Shown here: piece by piece, positions 29,981 to 37,779 of the stretch | How the letters are laid out: each line of letters begins with the position of its first letter | How positions within the stretch are numbered: the stretch's first letter is position 1 | Origin: Candidatus Uhrbacteria bacterium RIFCSPHIGHO2_02_FULL_46_47 | GTDB lineage: Bacteria > Patescibacteriota > Patescibacteriia > GWA2-47-26 | Assembly: GCA_001790815.1 (NCBI GenBank) | Contig: MGDU01000011.1 | Coordinates: 1 to 43,230 of the forward strand | Direction of reading: 5' to 3' | DNA length: 43,230 nt | The notes under the pieces: model-generated | Seen by the model: only the letters and a program-made list of their open reading frames with translations | Told to the model about the DNA's origin: nothing | Databases searched by the model: none | Made by a program: the position numbers and the translations under genes

Positions 29981-30487
29981 TTATGCTCTCCCCATGCGTA
30001 CTTTTTTCACTGCCTCATCAATCAACTTTCTATCCATCTCAGGGGTTAACACACTTCCAAGCACATGTTCTGTTGCCTGCGCCACCAAATCCGCCAATTC
30101 ATGCTCGGCTTCATGCATAATCTTCTCCTTTTCCACGGTCAAACGCGCGCGCCCGGAGGACACAATCTTTTCCGCCTCCTTCTGCGCCTGCACAGCCAGC
30201 TCGGCTTTCATTGTGTCGGCTTCTTTTTTGGTGGCTTCCAGAATTTTAGCTGCTTCCGCGCGCGCTTCGCGTGTTTTAGTTTCATAAAGCGCCGCAACTT
30301 CTTTCAGCCGAACTTCCACATTTTCGGCATTTTTTATACCTTGTTCAATTTTCTGTGAACGATCATGAAGCAATTTCAAAACTGGCTTGTACAAAAATTT
30401 ATAAAGCACTGCGAGCAAAATCGTAAAATTTACAAGCTGGGCGATAAGCAGCCGCCAATCAATTCCGAGATTTGTGAATAGTTCCAT
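29981..30487 (-). CDS. atpF: ATP synthase F0 b subunit
   Basis: 168 aa. One N-terminal membrane helix (LLIAQLVNFTILLAVLYKFLY) is followed by the YKPVLKLLHDRSQKIEQGIK motif and a long charged coiled coil, the peripheral stalk. Only one b gene is present, so a homodimer is expected. It is separated from atpE by a GC-rich structured spacer. Confidence 0.93.
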   Translation of the reverse strand: MELFTNLGIDWRLLIAQLVNFTILLAVLYKFLYKPVLKLLHDRSQKIEQGIKNAENVEVRLKEVAALYETKTREARAEAAKILEATKKEADTMKAELAVQAQKEAEKIVSSGRARLTVEKEKIMHEAEHELADLVAQATEHVLGSVLTPEMDRKLIDEAVKKVRMGRA

Positions 30488-30512
30488 ATTTTATATTTTT
30501 ATTTTCTTATAA

Positions 30513-30676
30513 GTCGTCCTACGGCGATAGGTCGCCGCAAAAATGTTGCGGAAGTCTCGCGGGCACGGTTTCCGCCGTAGACGGAAGAGCAAGACTGAGC
30601 ACAAGTGCCGGTTTTCACGCTGGGAAAACCGAGCACGGTTTTTGCGCGAGCTGTCGTCGGGGGACGACCGTCCCCC
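30513..30676 (-). other. Multi-hairpin GC-rich spacer between atpE and atpF (candidate structured RNA element)
   Basis: The region can fold into at least five hairpins: CGGCGA-TAGG-TCGCCG (30522-30537), CCGCAA..TTGCGG (30535-30551), TTCCG..CGGAA (30570-30586), GGTTTTC..GAAAACC (30610-30630) and GGGGGAC-GACC-GTCCCCC (30658-30675). CTCGCG (30556-30561) can pair with CGCGAG (30645-30650) to enclose the middle two. No coding frame. In the atp mRNA it would lie right after the atpE stop, where it could protect or attenuate the transcript and help make c-subunit in excess. It may instead be a complex palindromic repeat. Confidence 0.5.
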
Positions 30677-30681
30677 ACCTT

Positions 30682-30954
<273 letters not shown>

Positions 30955-31066
30955 TCAGCGTACGGCTCACGACGGTGATAATTTATTTAACGTCGGCCTT
31001 CGGCTGTTTTTAGTATTTAGTACCTAGAACCTAATTCACTACAAACTACGTCCTACATACTACATA

Positions 31067-31828
31067 CTAATGCGCGTGTTCTTCATGTTCAGTTACTGCC
31101 ATTTTCATGAAAACAAGCGTCAACATTGAAAATACCACTGCCTGCACCAGTCCTACGAAAATCTCCAAAAACAGAAATGGCAACGGTACAATATATGGTA
31201 CCAGAAATAGCGCAACTGTCAACAAAACTTCTCCGGCAAAGATATTACCAAACAACCTAAATGAGAAGGAAACAATCTTTGCAACTTCTGCCACAAGTTC
31301 AAGAAGCCCAACAAAGGTTCCGACAACATAAGGCGATTTCCATGGCGGCACAATAAACTTTCCCGCATACTTGAAAAAACCAAGCGCGGCAATCCCAAGA
31401 ATCTGAGTTGCGAGCACTGAAACAAGCGCAATAGCCAGTGTAACATTAAGATCCGCCGAAGAAGATCGAATAAATGGCACCAGTATCGTTTTCCCCTCAT
31501 GTGCTTCCCAAAGGCCTATTGTGCCAAGCCCGGGCACTATTTCAATCAAATTTGAAAAAAACACAAAAATAAAAATGGTCATGACTACCGGAAAAAATTT
31601 ATAAGAAAGCGCGCGGTTGCCAGTTACGCTATCCATCATATTGAGCGCAAATTCAAAAATTGACTCAAAAAAATTCTGCAACCCTTTTGGGATCATGGAA
31701 AATTTTCGGCGAATTAAAAACACCAACAGCAAAATAACCGCAATCACCACCCAGGCCATAATCAGCGTGTTGGTAAATGGAAATGTTCCGATATGGAATA
31801 GTGGTTCCGCGGCTAAGGATATGTTCAT
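31067..31828 (-). CDS. atpB: ATP synthase F0 a subunit
   Basis: 253 aa from the ATG at 31826-31828. The frame continues upstream by 15 codons, but these come from an AATCAAGTAAA-type repeat. Six hydrophobic segments; the essential Arg lies in SFSFRLFGNIFAGEVLL, and the C-terminal helix has FVGLVQAVVFSMLTLVFM. It forms the proton channel against the c-ring. Confidence 0.95.
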   Translation of the reverse strand: MNISLAAEPLFHIGTFPFTNTLIMAWVVIAVILLLVFLIRRKFSMIPKGLQNFFESIFEFALNMMDSVTGNRALSYKFFPVVMTIFIFVFFSNLIEIVPGLGTIGLWEAHEGKTILVPFIRSSSADLNVTLAIALVSVLATQILGIAALGFFKYAGKFIVPPWKSPYVVGTFVGLLELVAEVAKIVSFSFRLFGNIFAGEVLLTVALFLVPYIVPLPFLFLEIFVGLVQAVVFSMLTLVFMKMAVTEHEEHAH

Positions 31829-31831
31829 TGC

Positions 31832-31916
31832 ATTGTGGTAAATCAAGTAAAGCAGGTAAATCAGGCAAGTCAAGCAGCTTGATTCACTTGATTTACTTGT
31901 CTCGCATGATTTACTT
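31832..31916. repeat. AAATCAAGTAAA-iterated spacer between atpI and atpB
   Basis: Reiterations of AAATCA(A/G)G, CAAGTCAAG and their complements (CTTGATTTACTTG) fill the 82-bp spacer. Confidence 0.7.
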
Positions 31917-32234
31917 ATTTATGATCTTCATCATCTTTATATAAATTATTGCGGTACTAATTGGAATTGAGATAAATATACCTGTGAGTAACAGCCATGG
32001 ACTGGTGTCAAATCGTCTATCCAGCCACCGTCCGCCCAGCGCAAATACCACAATCGGCACCGCAATAGTATACCCCAGCTCCCATGCCAGCGACAGCGCG
32101 CTCCAAGTGTTACCCTCATCCGGCCTACGGCCACCCTCTCCCATAGAGGGCGAGGGAACGCGATTTACTACCTCTCCCCGTGTGGGAGAGGGCTGGGGTG
32201 AGGGGTTGTCCGCATTTGCCTTCGCATCATCCAT
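31911..32234 (-). CDS. atpI: AtpI-like ATP synthase assembly protein with repeat insertion
   Basis: 107 aa. The membrane part LAWELGYTIAVPIVVFALGGRWLDRRFDTSPWLLLTGIFISI matches the ATPase gene 1/AtpI small membrane proteins that help c-ring assembly or Mg2+ handling. Residues about 10-42 (NPSPQPSPTRGE and VPSPSMGEGGRRPDEG) are a repeat-derived insertion in the cytoplasmic N-terminus. First gene of the atp operon, 12 nt from the predicted transcription start. Confidence 0.85.
   Translation of the reverse strand: MDDAKANADNPSPQPSPTRGEVVNRVPSPSMGEGGRRPDEGNTWSALSLAWELGYTIAVPIVVFALGGRWLDRRFDTSPWLLLTGIFISIPISTAIIYIKMMKIINK
32112..32206. repeat. CCCTCA-type double repeat inside atpI
   Basis: A 95-bp pair of palindromic units in frame. 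One unit is in the opposite orientation to the copies in dnaG and alaS but is still read without a stop codon. Confidence 0.9.
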
Positions 32235-32252
32235 AATTTTGAAAATTTAGCT

Positions 32253-32281
32253 AGTATACCCCGCCGCCTGATTCTGGTCAA
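32253..32281 (-). promoter_or_regulatory. Promoter of the ATP synthase operon
   Basis: Minus strand TTGACC (32276-32281), 17-nt spacer, TATACT (32253-32258), 18 nt before the atpI ATG. Confidence 0.75.
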
Positions 32282-32344
32282 CTCTTTTTATCAACAGGCC
32301 GGCAAACTTCCCTTATTTTAGCATAAATCGTCACCCTTCCCAAC

Positions 32345-32404
32345 CTCCCCTTATCTCCGACGCTACGGTACGGAGTCCGACTGAAACGTCGGACCTAAGG
32401 GGAG
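32345..32404. repeat. TCCGAC-type palindromic repeat at the glycosyltransferase end
   Basis: CTCCGACGCTACGGTACGGA and GTCCGACTGAAACGTCGGAC hairpins enclosed by CCTCCCCTTA / TAAGGGGAGG. Its edge supplies the last codons and stop of the glycosyltransferase gene (32395). Confidence 0.8.
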
Positions 32405-33618
32405 GAAAGTGCGTTGATAAATTTCTCAATTTGCTTCTCCCACCTAAACTCATACATTGCCCGCGCTTTGGCGTTCTGGCCAAGTTCTGCACGCAGTGCG
32501 TCATTGCGCAATAATTGCACGGCAATACGTGCCAAAGCAGAGGGATCGCTGGGATCTACCAGCGCACCCGTCTTGCCATCAAGGATTGCTTCGCCCTGCC
32601 CTCCACTTGCGCCGCCAACTGATGGCTTTCCAAAAACCGCGGCTTCTAAAAATGCAAGTCCAAATCCCTCCACATCCGTTTTGATCTGCCGCGATGGCAT
32701 CACAAATAAATCACACAGCGCATAATATGCCGGCCGTTCCTCGGCGGGCACCACGCCTACAAACCGAACATATGGTTGCAACCCCTCACCCGGCCTTCGG
32801 CTTCCCTCTCCCACAAGGGGCGAGGGAAATTGTTTTCCTTCCTCTCCCTTCATGGGAGAGGATTGAGGTGAGGGCTGCCCAACCATCTTCTGCAACCTTC
32901 CCAAATTCGGCCCACCGCCGGCCACCACATATACCACCTCAGGTACATGCTGTAAAATTTCCGGCATGGCACGCAATACCATATCATGCCCCTTGCGCTC
33001 CACCACCCGCCCAAGCGTAAGCAACACTTTTTTTCCAGTCAGTCCCAACTTCCTCCGCAGTGCCTCAACTTCTTCTTGTTTCACCTCTGCCTCCATATTC
33101 GGACATGGATATACTACAATTACCGGCACACGATTCTTCACGATCGTGAGTTTTAAGGTGTCCGACATATTTGTTACGAGTGCTTTAGTGTACTCGCTAT
33201 TTACGATTATAAGTTTTGCGCTTTCTAAAATCTTCTGGCCCAGCTTGCGTTTGCGCCATGACTTTTGAGGGCGCAGTAAATCAAGACCATGCAAAAATAC
33301 TCCGTAGGGCACTTGCTTTCGCAATAAATAAGCGATTGTTCCAAGCGGAAGAATATGTCCGGCAAGCACAATATCCGGCTTTTCTTTTTTAATTGCCTTA
33401 CGCACGGTAAAATAACCAATTAACCACCGCGGCCAAAACCATCCCAATAATTCTCCTCCCCTTACCTTAAGGGGAGGTTGGGAGGGGTTACGAGTATTTG
33501 TAATTACCTTCACTTCATACCCCTGCCTCTCCAATTCCCCCACCAGCCCGGCATAATACGACGCCACCCCACCCTTCTGCGGCGAATACTCCAACGTAAT
33601 GAGCAAAATTTTTTTCAT
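32395..33618 (-). CDS. GT4-type glycosyltransferase with repeat insertions
   Basis: 407 aa, GT-B fold, family GT4. ILLITLEYSPQKGGVASYYAGLVGELERQG is the N-terminal acceptor-side start; VLLTLGRVVERKGHDMVLRAMPEI and EGFGLAFLEAAVFGKPSVGG (an E-x7-E motif) are the nucleotide-sugar site. Residues about 44-56 (NPSQPPLKVRGG) and 248-279 (PSPQSSPMKGEE, PSPLVGEGSRRPGEG) are repeat-derived. The C-terminus is set by another repeat. It likely adds a hexose to a surface polysaccharide or lipid carrier; it is grouped with a flippase. Confidence 0.88.
   Translation of the reverse strand: MKKILLITLEYSPQKGGVASYYAGLVGELERQGYEVKVITNTRNPSQPPLKVRGGELLGWFWPRWLIGYFTVRKAIKKEKPDIVLAGHILPLGTIAYLLRKQVPYGVFLHGLDLLRPQKSWRKRKLGQKILESAKLIIVNSEYTKALVTNMSDTLKLTIVKNRVPVIVVYPCPNMEAEVKQEEVEALRRKLGLTGKKVLLTLGRVVERKGHDMVLRAMPEILQHVPEVVYVVAGGGPNLGRLQKMVGQPSPQSSPMKGEEGKQFPSPLVGEGSRRPGEGLQPYVRFVGVVPAEERPAYYALCDLFVMPSRQIKTDVEGFGLAFLEAAVFGKPSVGGASGGQGEAILDGKTGALVDPSDPSALARIAVQLLRNDALRAELGQNAKARAMYEFRWEKQIEKFINALSSP
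32781..32876. repeat. CCCTCACC-type double repeat inside the glycosyltransferase
   Basis: A 96-bp pair of palindromic units in frame; one unit is in the orientation opposite to those in dnaG and the ATP-grasp gene. Confidence 0.9.
33453..33490. repeat. CTCCCCTT/AAGGGGAG repeat inside the glycosyltransferase
   Basis: CTCCTCCCCTTACCTTAAGG and the following GGAGGTTGGGAGGGG: 38 bp in frame near the start of the gene. Confidence 0.8.
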
Positions 33619-34022
33619 AAAACTCCGCTGTCAAGCAACTCTTTAAAATAACTATCCAACTGCTCGCGTGAAAATGCTCGCATCTCTTCGCGTGTGAACC
33701 ATTTATATTCAGTATGGTCGCCATCAAGCACTGGCTCGCCATCAATTGCCCCAACATACGTAAGCCGCACCACGTGTCGGCCCGGCACTCGAAGAATGTC
33801 CTGTGCAGCAATAAGACGTGTATCATCAACCAAATCTAGACCTACTTCCTCCTTTATCTCCCGCTTCAAATTATCCAAAAGCGGCGAACCCGGCTCAATC
33901 CGCCCGCCAACAATATCCCATTTTGCCCCGACCTCTGGATATTTGTCAGAAGATCGCCGGATGAGCAAAAACTTTCCATCCGGATTTTTGAGTAATACTT
34001 TAACGCCAACTTGCAATTCCAT
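33615..34022 (-). CDS. NUDIX hydrolase
   Basis: 135 aa. The Nudix box region is WDIVGGRIEPGSPLLDNLKREIKEEVGLDL; REIKEEVG is complete, whereas the first Glu of the canonical G-x5-E-x7-REUXEEXGU is replaced by Ser (the GSPLLD segment). FLLIRRS and the later YKWFTREEM fit the fold. It hydrolyses a nucleoside diphosphate linked to another group, possibly a nucleotide sugar given its neighbours; the exact substrate is unknown. It overlaps the glycosyltransferase by 4 nt. Confidence 0.85.
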   Translation of the reverse strand: MELQVGVKVLLKNPDGKFLLIRRSSDKYPEVGAKWDIVGGRIEPGSPLLDNLKREIKEEVGLDLVDDTRLIAAQDILRVPGRHVVRLTYVGAIDGEPVLDGDHTEYKWFTREEMRAFSREQLDSYFKELLDSGVL

Positions 34023-34025
34023 ATA

Positions 34026-34916
34026 TTATTTCTCTGCTACAATCATTACCTGTCTCCCTTGCGTCATTGTTGCATCGGATCCGGTCCAGTCATGAATGGC
34101 ATTCAAAAGCACTTCGGGTTTGTACAAAAATCCTTCTCCACGTTTTGTACCCGGATCATTGGTGATAATCATACCATCTTTAGTCCATCCGCGGATAACC
34201 AGCATATGATATACCGGCCCGGGCTGGCGGAAATAACGATTCCCAAGCAGTTGTCCTGCGGCAGGCAAAATCACTGGACGCCCTTGTGCCACTTCACGCT
34301 TTATCATTTCAATAGTTGGATTTTCCACTAACCGCACATTTACATATCCATATCGCTCCCGTAAAATCTGCGCTGTCTCTTCTGCTGTCGTATCTTCCCA
34401 GTGTCCAAGCATATTTGTTTCCCAATCCACAATCGCATATATTTCATCATCCGCCGATTGTGTAGTCAAAGTTCTCCCGCGATAAAACGCATCCAACATA
34501 ATAATTGAAGCCTCTTCACAAGCATCCTCGTGCACAGCATCCCAGTTTGCAAATGGTGCTTGGCTCGTAAACGGCACGGCAAGATTAAATTCCGCGGGTA
34601 ATTCATTTTCTTCGTTTTTTACCTCCGTGGCGGCAATGGGTGACACAATTTCCGTACGAGGACTGTCTGAGCCAGTGCGAGGAGCCGAGGTCGCTTCAGG
34701 CAGTGGGCGACGAGCACGGTCCGCCTCTGGCGGAGGCGAGTTCCGCAGAAGGAAATTGTCGTCACTTGTTGCCGCTACTTCCTCATACGTCACCGCCTCG
34801 GGCAACTTCCTCTGCGCCACTTTCTCCGCCACATATCCAACGATTCTGCCCCGATATGCCAAAAGTCCTGCCGCAATCGCAATCAATGCTACCCCTATCC
34901 AAAATCGCATTTTCAT
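34026..34916 (-). CDS. C39-like cysteine peptidase, membrane-anchored
   Basis: 296 aa from the ATG at 34914-34916, which overlaps the flippase stop (ATGA). The N-terminal anchor is FWIGVALIAIAAGLLAY. The extracytoplasmic catalytic domain follows from about 113: VPFTSQAPFANWDAVHEDACEEASIIML (C133), GPVYHMLVIRGW (H237) and ITNDPGT (N253/D254), the papain-like C39_2 triad. Residues about 60-90 (PPPEADRARRPLPEATSAPR and onward) are low-complexity and encoded by a palindromic repeat in the linker. It may process surface or secreted proteins. Confidence 0.8.
   Translation of the reverse strand: MKMRFWIGVALIAIAAGLLAYRGRIVGYVAEKVAQRKLPEAVTYEEVAATSDDNFLLRNSPPPEADRARRPLPEATSAPRTGSDSPRTEIVSPIAATEVKNEENELPAEFNLAVPFTSQAPFANWDAVHEDACEEASIIMLDAFYRGRTLTTQSADDEIYAIVDWETNMLGHWEDTTAEETAQILRERYGYVNVRLVENPTIEMIKREVAQGRPVILPAAGQLLGNRYFRQPGPVYHMLVIRGWTKDGMIITNDPGTKRGEGFLYKPEVLLNAIHDWTGSDATMTQGRQVMIVAEK
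34651..34751. repeat. Palindromic repeat in the peptidase linker
   Basis: About 100 bp with several complementary segments, including CCGCCTCTGGCGGAGGCG (34723-34740) and GAGGACTGTCTGAGCCAGTG near the start, in frame between anchor and catalytic domain. Confidence 0.6.
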
Positions 34917-36364
34917 ATATTTGTTTCTATTGATGTTGCTGGTTGCTTGCGAAATAGTTTGGTAAATGTGTGCAGATCTTCGACAGTAAGAGCGCGCAGA
35001 GCATAGAGCACTCCGCCATATACTACTCCACCAATAAGTATGGTAAGCGGCCAAAATATGATTTGCTTAAGCGTAAGTACTGCGGTAGACATAATCATGA
35101 CAGCAATGAGCGCTTTTGCCAAAGTGCGTGCAACATATCCAGAAGGTTTTGCAGTGCGCATTGACCAAAGCATGGTTCCAAACCAAAGAAACGCATTGGT
35201 TGAGACTGCGGCAATTGAGGCGCCAACCGCGCCATACTTTGGAATAAGCAAGAGATTCATTATAATATTTAGCGCCATTGTCAACCCCATAAATGTCGTA
35301 TTAACCGTTTGCCGATCAGTGGCATTAAGCAGTGCCCCAACTGGAAAATACAAAAAGATAAATACCAATCCGAAAATAGAAATTTCAAGCGGCAAAATTG
35401 AATTTGCAAAATCAGCGCCATAAATCGTGAGGATAATTTCCGGGGCAAGCGCGGCAATACCAAACGCAATCGGCAAGGAAAGAAGAATGCTATACCGCAA
35501 TGCTTTTTCAAAAATCCACCTCATCCGCTCCTTATCATCATGCCACGCGGCCGAAAGTGCGGGGTACACTGCCGCGGAAAGCGCGAGCGGCAAAAATTGG
35601 AATGCATAGGTAATTTTATAGGGCACGCTATACCAGCCCACAACCAAATCCCCTTTCATGCTTTGCAGGAGCACAGTATCAATATACGAATATACTTTTA
35701 CAAAAATTCCGGAAAGCGCGAATGGAATGGCCACGCGCGCAAGAGTGCGCGCTATTTTTCCTTCAATTCGCGGCGCAAGGGAAATTCCATGACGGCGCAG
35801 AATTCGCAAAGAAAAAATAACATTCCACGCGCTGCCAAACGCAAGCGACGCAAGAAACGCGTGGAGTGGCAAATGTAATACAAGCGCGCAGATACCAAGC
35901 GTAAGAGTAATTCCCTGACCAACAACCATCCCGACTGATTCATACTTGAGTATTTGCATGCCACGCAAAACGCTGTAGAATGTAAGATGAAACGCATCAA
36001 GTAACATTACAACCCCAGCAATGGCAATGAGTTCAAGGGTTAGTGGCGAATGGCCAAGCAATTTTGCGCTTATAATCACGCCTCCGTATGCAACAAGCGT
36101 AAGGGCAAACTTTATGCCAAGCACAGTCCGTATATATTCCTGAGCACGATCCCTTGCGCGTGCAACTTCGCGTATAAGAACCGGGGTCAGTCCAAGGTCT
36201 GTTATGATCGAAAAAATTGTCGTAAATGCAAGCGCAAAAGTGTACTTTCCAATCATTTCTGCGCCTAAAAATCGCGCCAGTAGAGTAAAATAAACAAAGG
36301 ACAGCATTTTCTGTCCAATGAGCGCGGAAGTCAAGTAGAATGTATTGCGAGCAACTGATAGCAT
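34913..36364 (-). CDS. Polysaccharide flippase (MOP superfamily, Wzx-like)
   Basis: 483 aa from the Met of MLSVARNTFYLTSALIGQKML; upstream codons are repeat-derived. About 14 hydrophobic segments. FLGAEMIGKYTFALAFTTIFSIITDLGLTPVLIREVAR is the N-terminal signature of oligosaccharide flippases, and VPYKITYAFQFLPLALSAAVYPALSA lies mid-protein. It probably moves a lipid-linked glycan across the membrane, working with the GT4 enzyme downstream. Confidence 0.9.
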   Translation of the reverse strand: MLSVARNTFYLTSALIGQKMLSFVYFTLLARFLGAEMIGKYTFALAFTTIFSIITDLGLTPVLIREVARARDRAQEYIRTVLGIKFALTLVAYGGVIISAKLLGHSPLTLELIAIAGVVMLLDAFHLTFYSVLRGMQILKYESVGMVVGQGITLTLGICALVLHLPLHAFLASLAFGSAWNVIFSLRILRRHGISLAPRIEGKIARTLARVAIPFALSGIFVKVYSYIDTVLLQSMKGDLVVGWYSVPYKITYAFQFLPLALSAAVYPALSAAWHDDKERMRWIFEKALRYSILLSLPIAFGIAALAPEIILTIYGADFANSILPLEISIFGLVFIFLYFPVGALLNATDRQTVNTTFMGLTMALNIIMNLLLIPKYGAVGASIAAVSTNAFLWFGTMLWSMRTAKPSGYVARTLAKALIAVMIMSTAVLTLKQIIFWPLTILIGGVVYGGVLYALRALTVEDLHTFTKLFRKQPATSIETNI

Positions 36365-36370
36365 AAATAC

Positions 36371-36447
36371 AAAACCACAGATTATTATACCACAGATCAC
36401 ACGGATTTTATAACGATCTGTGCTATCTGTGCGATTAAATCTGTGGT
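36371..36447. repeat. CACAGAT-iterated spacer upstream of the flippase
   Basis: Reiterations of AACCACAGAT, CCACAGATCACAC, CTGTGCTATCTGTG and AATCTGTGGTTTCG: a 77-bp block. The same motif family fills 40337-40412. Confidence 0.75.
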
Positions 36448-36454
36448 TTCGCGC

Positions 36455-37051
36455 TTAGCGCTTCTGCCACTGCGGGGCTTTGCGGGCTTTTTTCAAACCA
36501 GGCTTTTTTCTTTCTTTCTCGCGCGAATCGCGAGTCAAAAATCCGCGAGCGCGAAAAATAGGACGAAGTGTTTCATCAAGTTTTATAAGCGCACGCGTGA
36601 TTCCGTGCTGAACTGCCACGGCTTGACCGGGAATTCCACCACCGCTTACCTTTACCACTACGCGCACGGAATTGCGAAATGGAGATTGGTTAAGCGCGGC
36701 CAAAACAGTTTGCTGTAAAAGCTCAGATGGAAAATATACCTCAAGCGGCTTGCCATTGATCTCCACTTCGCCTTTTCCATCGCGATAAAAGAAAACCTTC
36801 GCAACCGCACGCTTGCGCCGCCCTACAGTAAAAATATAGTTGAGCGGGGTTACCGCTTTTGCCGGATGCGCTGCGGATATTGGCATTTCCACCTTTGCGG
36901 GGGCAACTGCGCGTATACGCTTTGGCGCGGCTTTTGCCGCCGGCGTACTTCCCGGCATTACAACTTTTCGCGGCCGCCCTCTTGGGCGAGCCTCGACTCC
37001 GGCGGGCCGTCCGCGCGGTTTTTTTGGAGTTTGGATTGCTGTCTCTGTCAT
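36455..37051 (-). CDS. rpsI: Ribosomal protein S9 with AT-hook-like N-terminal extension
   Basis: 198 aa against about 130 in most bacteria. The S9 body starts near YIFTVGRRKRAVAKVFFY and ends with KKARKAPQWQKR, the C-terminal tail that contacts the P-site tRNA. The extra ~70 N-terminal residues are basic and Pro/Ala-rich, with two AT-hook-like cores (KPRGRP and RPRGRPRK). Part of the extension (about 17-30) is encoded by palindrome-like GC-rich DNA (36975-37015). The start is taken as the Met of MTETAIQT, 4 nt after the rplM stop. Confidence 0.93.
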   Translation of the reverse strand: MTETAIQTPKKPRGRPAGVEARPRGRPRKVVMPGSTPAAKAAPKRIRAVAPAKVEMPISAAHPAKAVTPLNYIFTVGRRKRAVAKVFFYRDGKGEVEINGKPLEVYFPSELLQQTVLAALNQSPFRNSVRVVVKVSGGGIPGQAVAVQHGITRALIKLDETLRPIFRARGFLTRDSREKERKKPGLKKARKAPQWQKR

Positions 37052-37055
37052 AATA

Positions 37056-37415
37056 TTATTCAATAGTAAGTCGCCTTATACGATCTTTTCGTAGTCGATT
37101 TTTAGGTAGCATCCGATAGACCGAGAGCCAAAGAAGCTTTTTGGGATTGGTTGCAAGCATAATGCTCCACTTAGTTTTTTTAAGCCCACCCGGATATCCG
37201 CTAAAATGCTTGTACTCTTTTTGGTCTATTTTTGCGCCGGAAGTTTTGATATTTTTTATATTGCTAACTACAACATAATCTCCGCCATCAACATTTGGCG
37301 CATACGTACGCTTGCCTTTGCCGGAAAGCAAAAGCGCTATACGCGTTGCAAGCCGGCCGACAATTTTGTCAGTTGCGTCAATATTGTGCGTTTTTCTATT
37401 GGTCTTATCGGTCAT
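37056..37415 (-). CDS. rplM: Ribosomal protein L13
   Basis: 119 aa from the Met of MTDKTNRKTHN. DATDKIVGRLATRIALLLSGKGK, YKHFSGYPGGLK and RMLPKNRLRKDRIRRL are L13 signatures. Slightly shorter than the usual ~142 aa because the C-terminal segment after RRL is missing. Cotranscribed with rplQ and rpsI. Confidence 0.94.
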   Translation of the reverse strand: MTDKTNRKTHNIDATDKIVGRLATRIALLLSGKGKRTYAPNVDGGDYVVVSNIKNIKTSGAKIDQKEYKHFSGYPGGLKKTKWSIMLATNPKKLLWLSVYRMLPKNRLRKDRIRRLTIE

Positions 37416-37425
37416 ATAGTTCTTA

Positions 37426-37776
37426 TCACACGAATTCAATCCTCACCATTTCAGCCGCATCGCCAGCGCGGCGTTTGAGTGGGATAATCCTTAAATAACC
37501 GCCGGGCCTCTCCTTATAGCGAGCGCCAAGAACTTCAAATAATTTTCTGCGCGCGCCGGAAGTAAAAATACGTGCGGCAACATATCTCTTCGCCGCAAGA
37601 TCAGTGCGCTTTCCAACTGTTACTAAATGCTCCACGATTGGACGAATTGCTTTTGCTTTGGCCTTTGTGGTGTTCATCTTTTCGTACAATACTAAATTCG
37701 TAACAAGCCCGCGTAGTAACGCCTTACGCGCTCCTTTTCTTCTATCAAGTGTGTATCCTTTCTTTCGATGCCGCAT
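37426..37776 (-). CDS. rplQ: Ribosomal protein L17
   Basis: 116 aa. MRHRKKGYTLDRRKGARKALLRGLVTNLVLYEKMNTTKAKAKAI is the classic L17 start; GGYLRIIPLKRRAGDAAEMVRIEFV is its end. Located 3 nt after rpoA, the order found in most bacteria. Confidence 0.96.
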   Translation of the reverse strand: MRHRKKGYTLDRRKGARKALLRGLVTNLVLYEKMNTTKAKAKAIRPIVEHLVTVGKRTDLAAKRYVAARIFTSGARRKLFEVLGARYKERPGGYLRIIPLKRRAGDAAEMVRIEFV

Positions 37777-37779
37777 ATG

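Noticed and set aside
31828-31873. A longer AtpB with 15 extra N-terminal residues
   Set aside because: The extra codons are encoded by the AAATCAAG-type spacer repeat; the Met at 31828 starts a normal a subunit.
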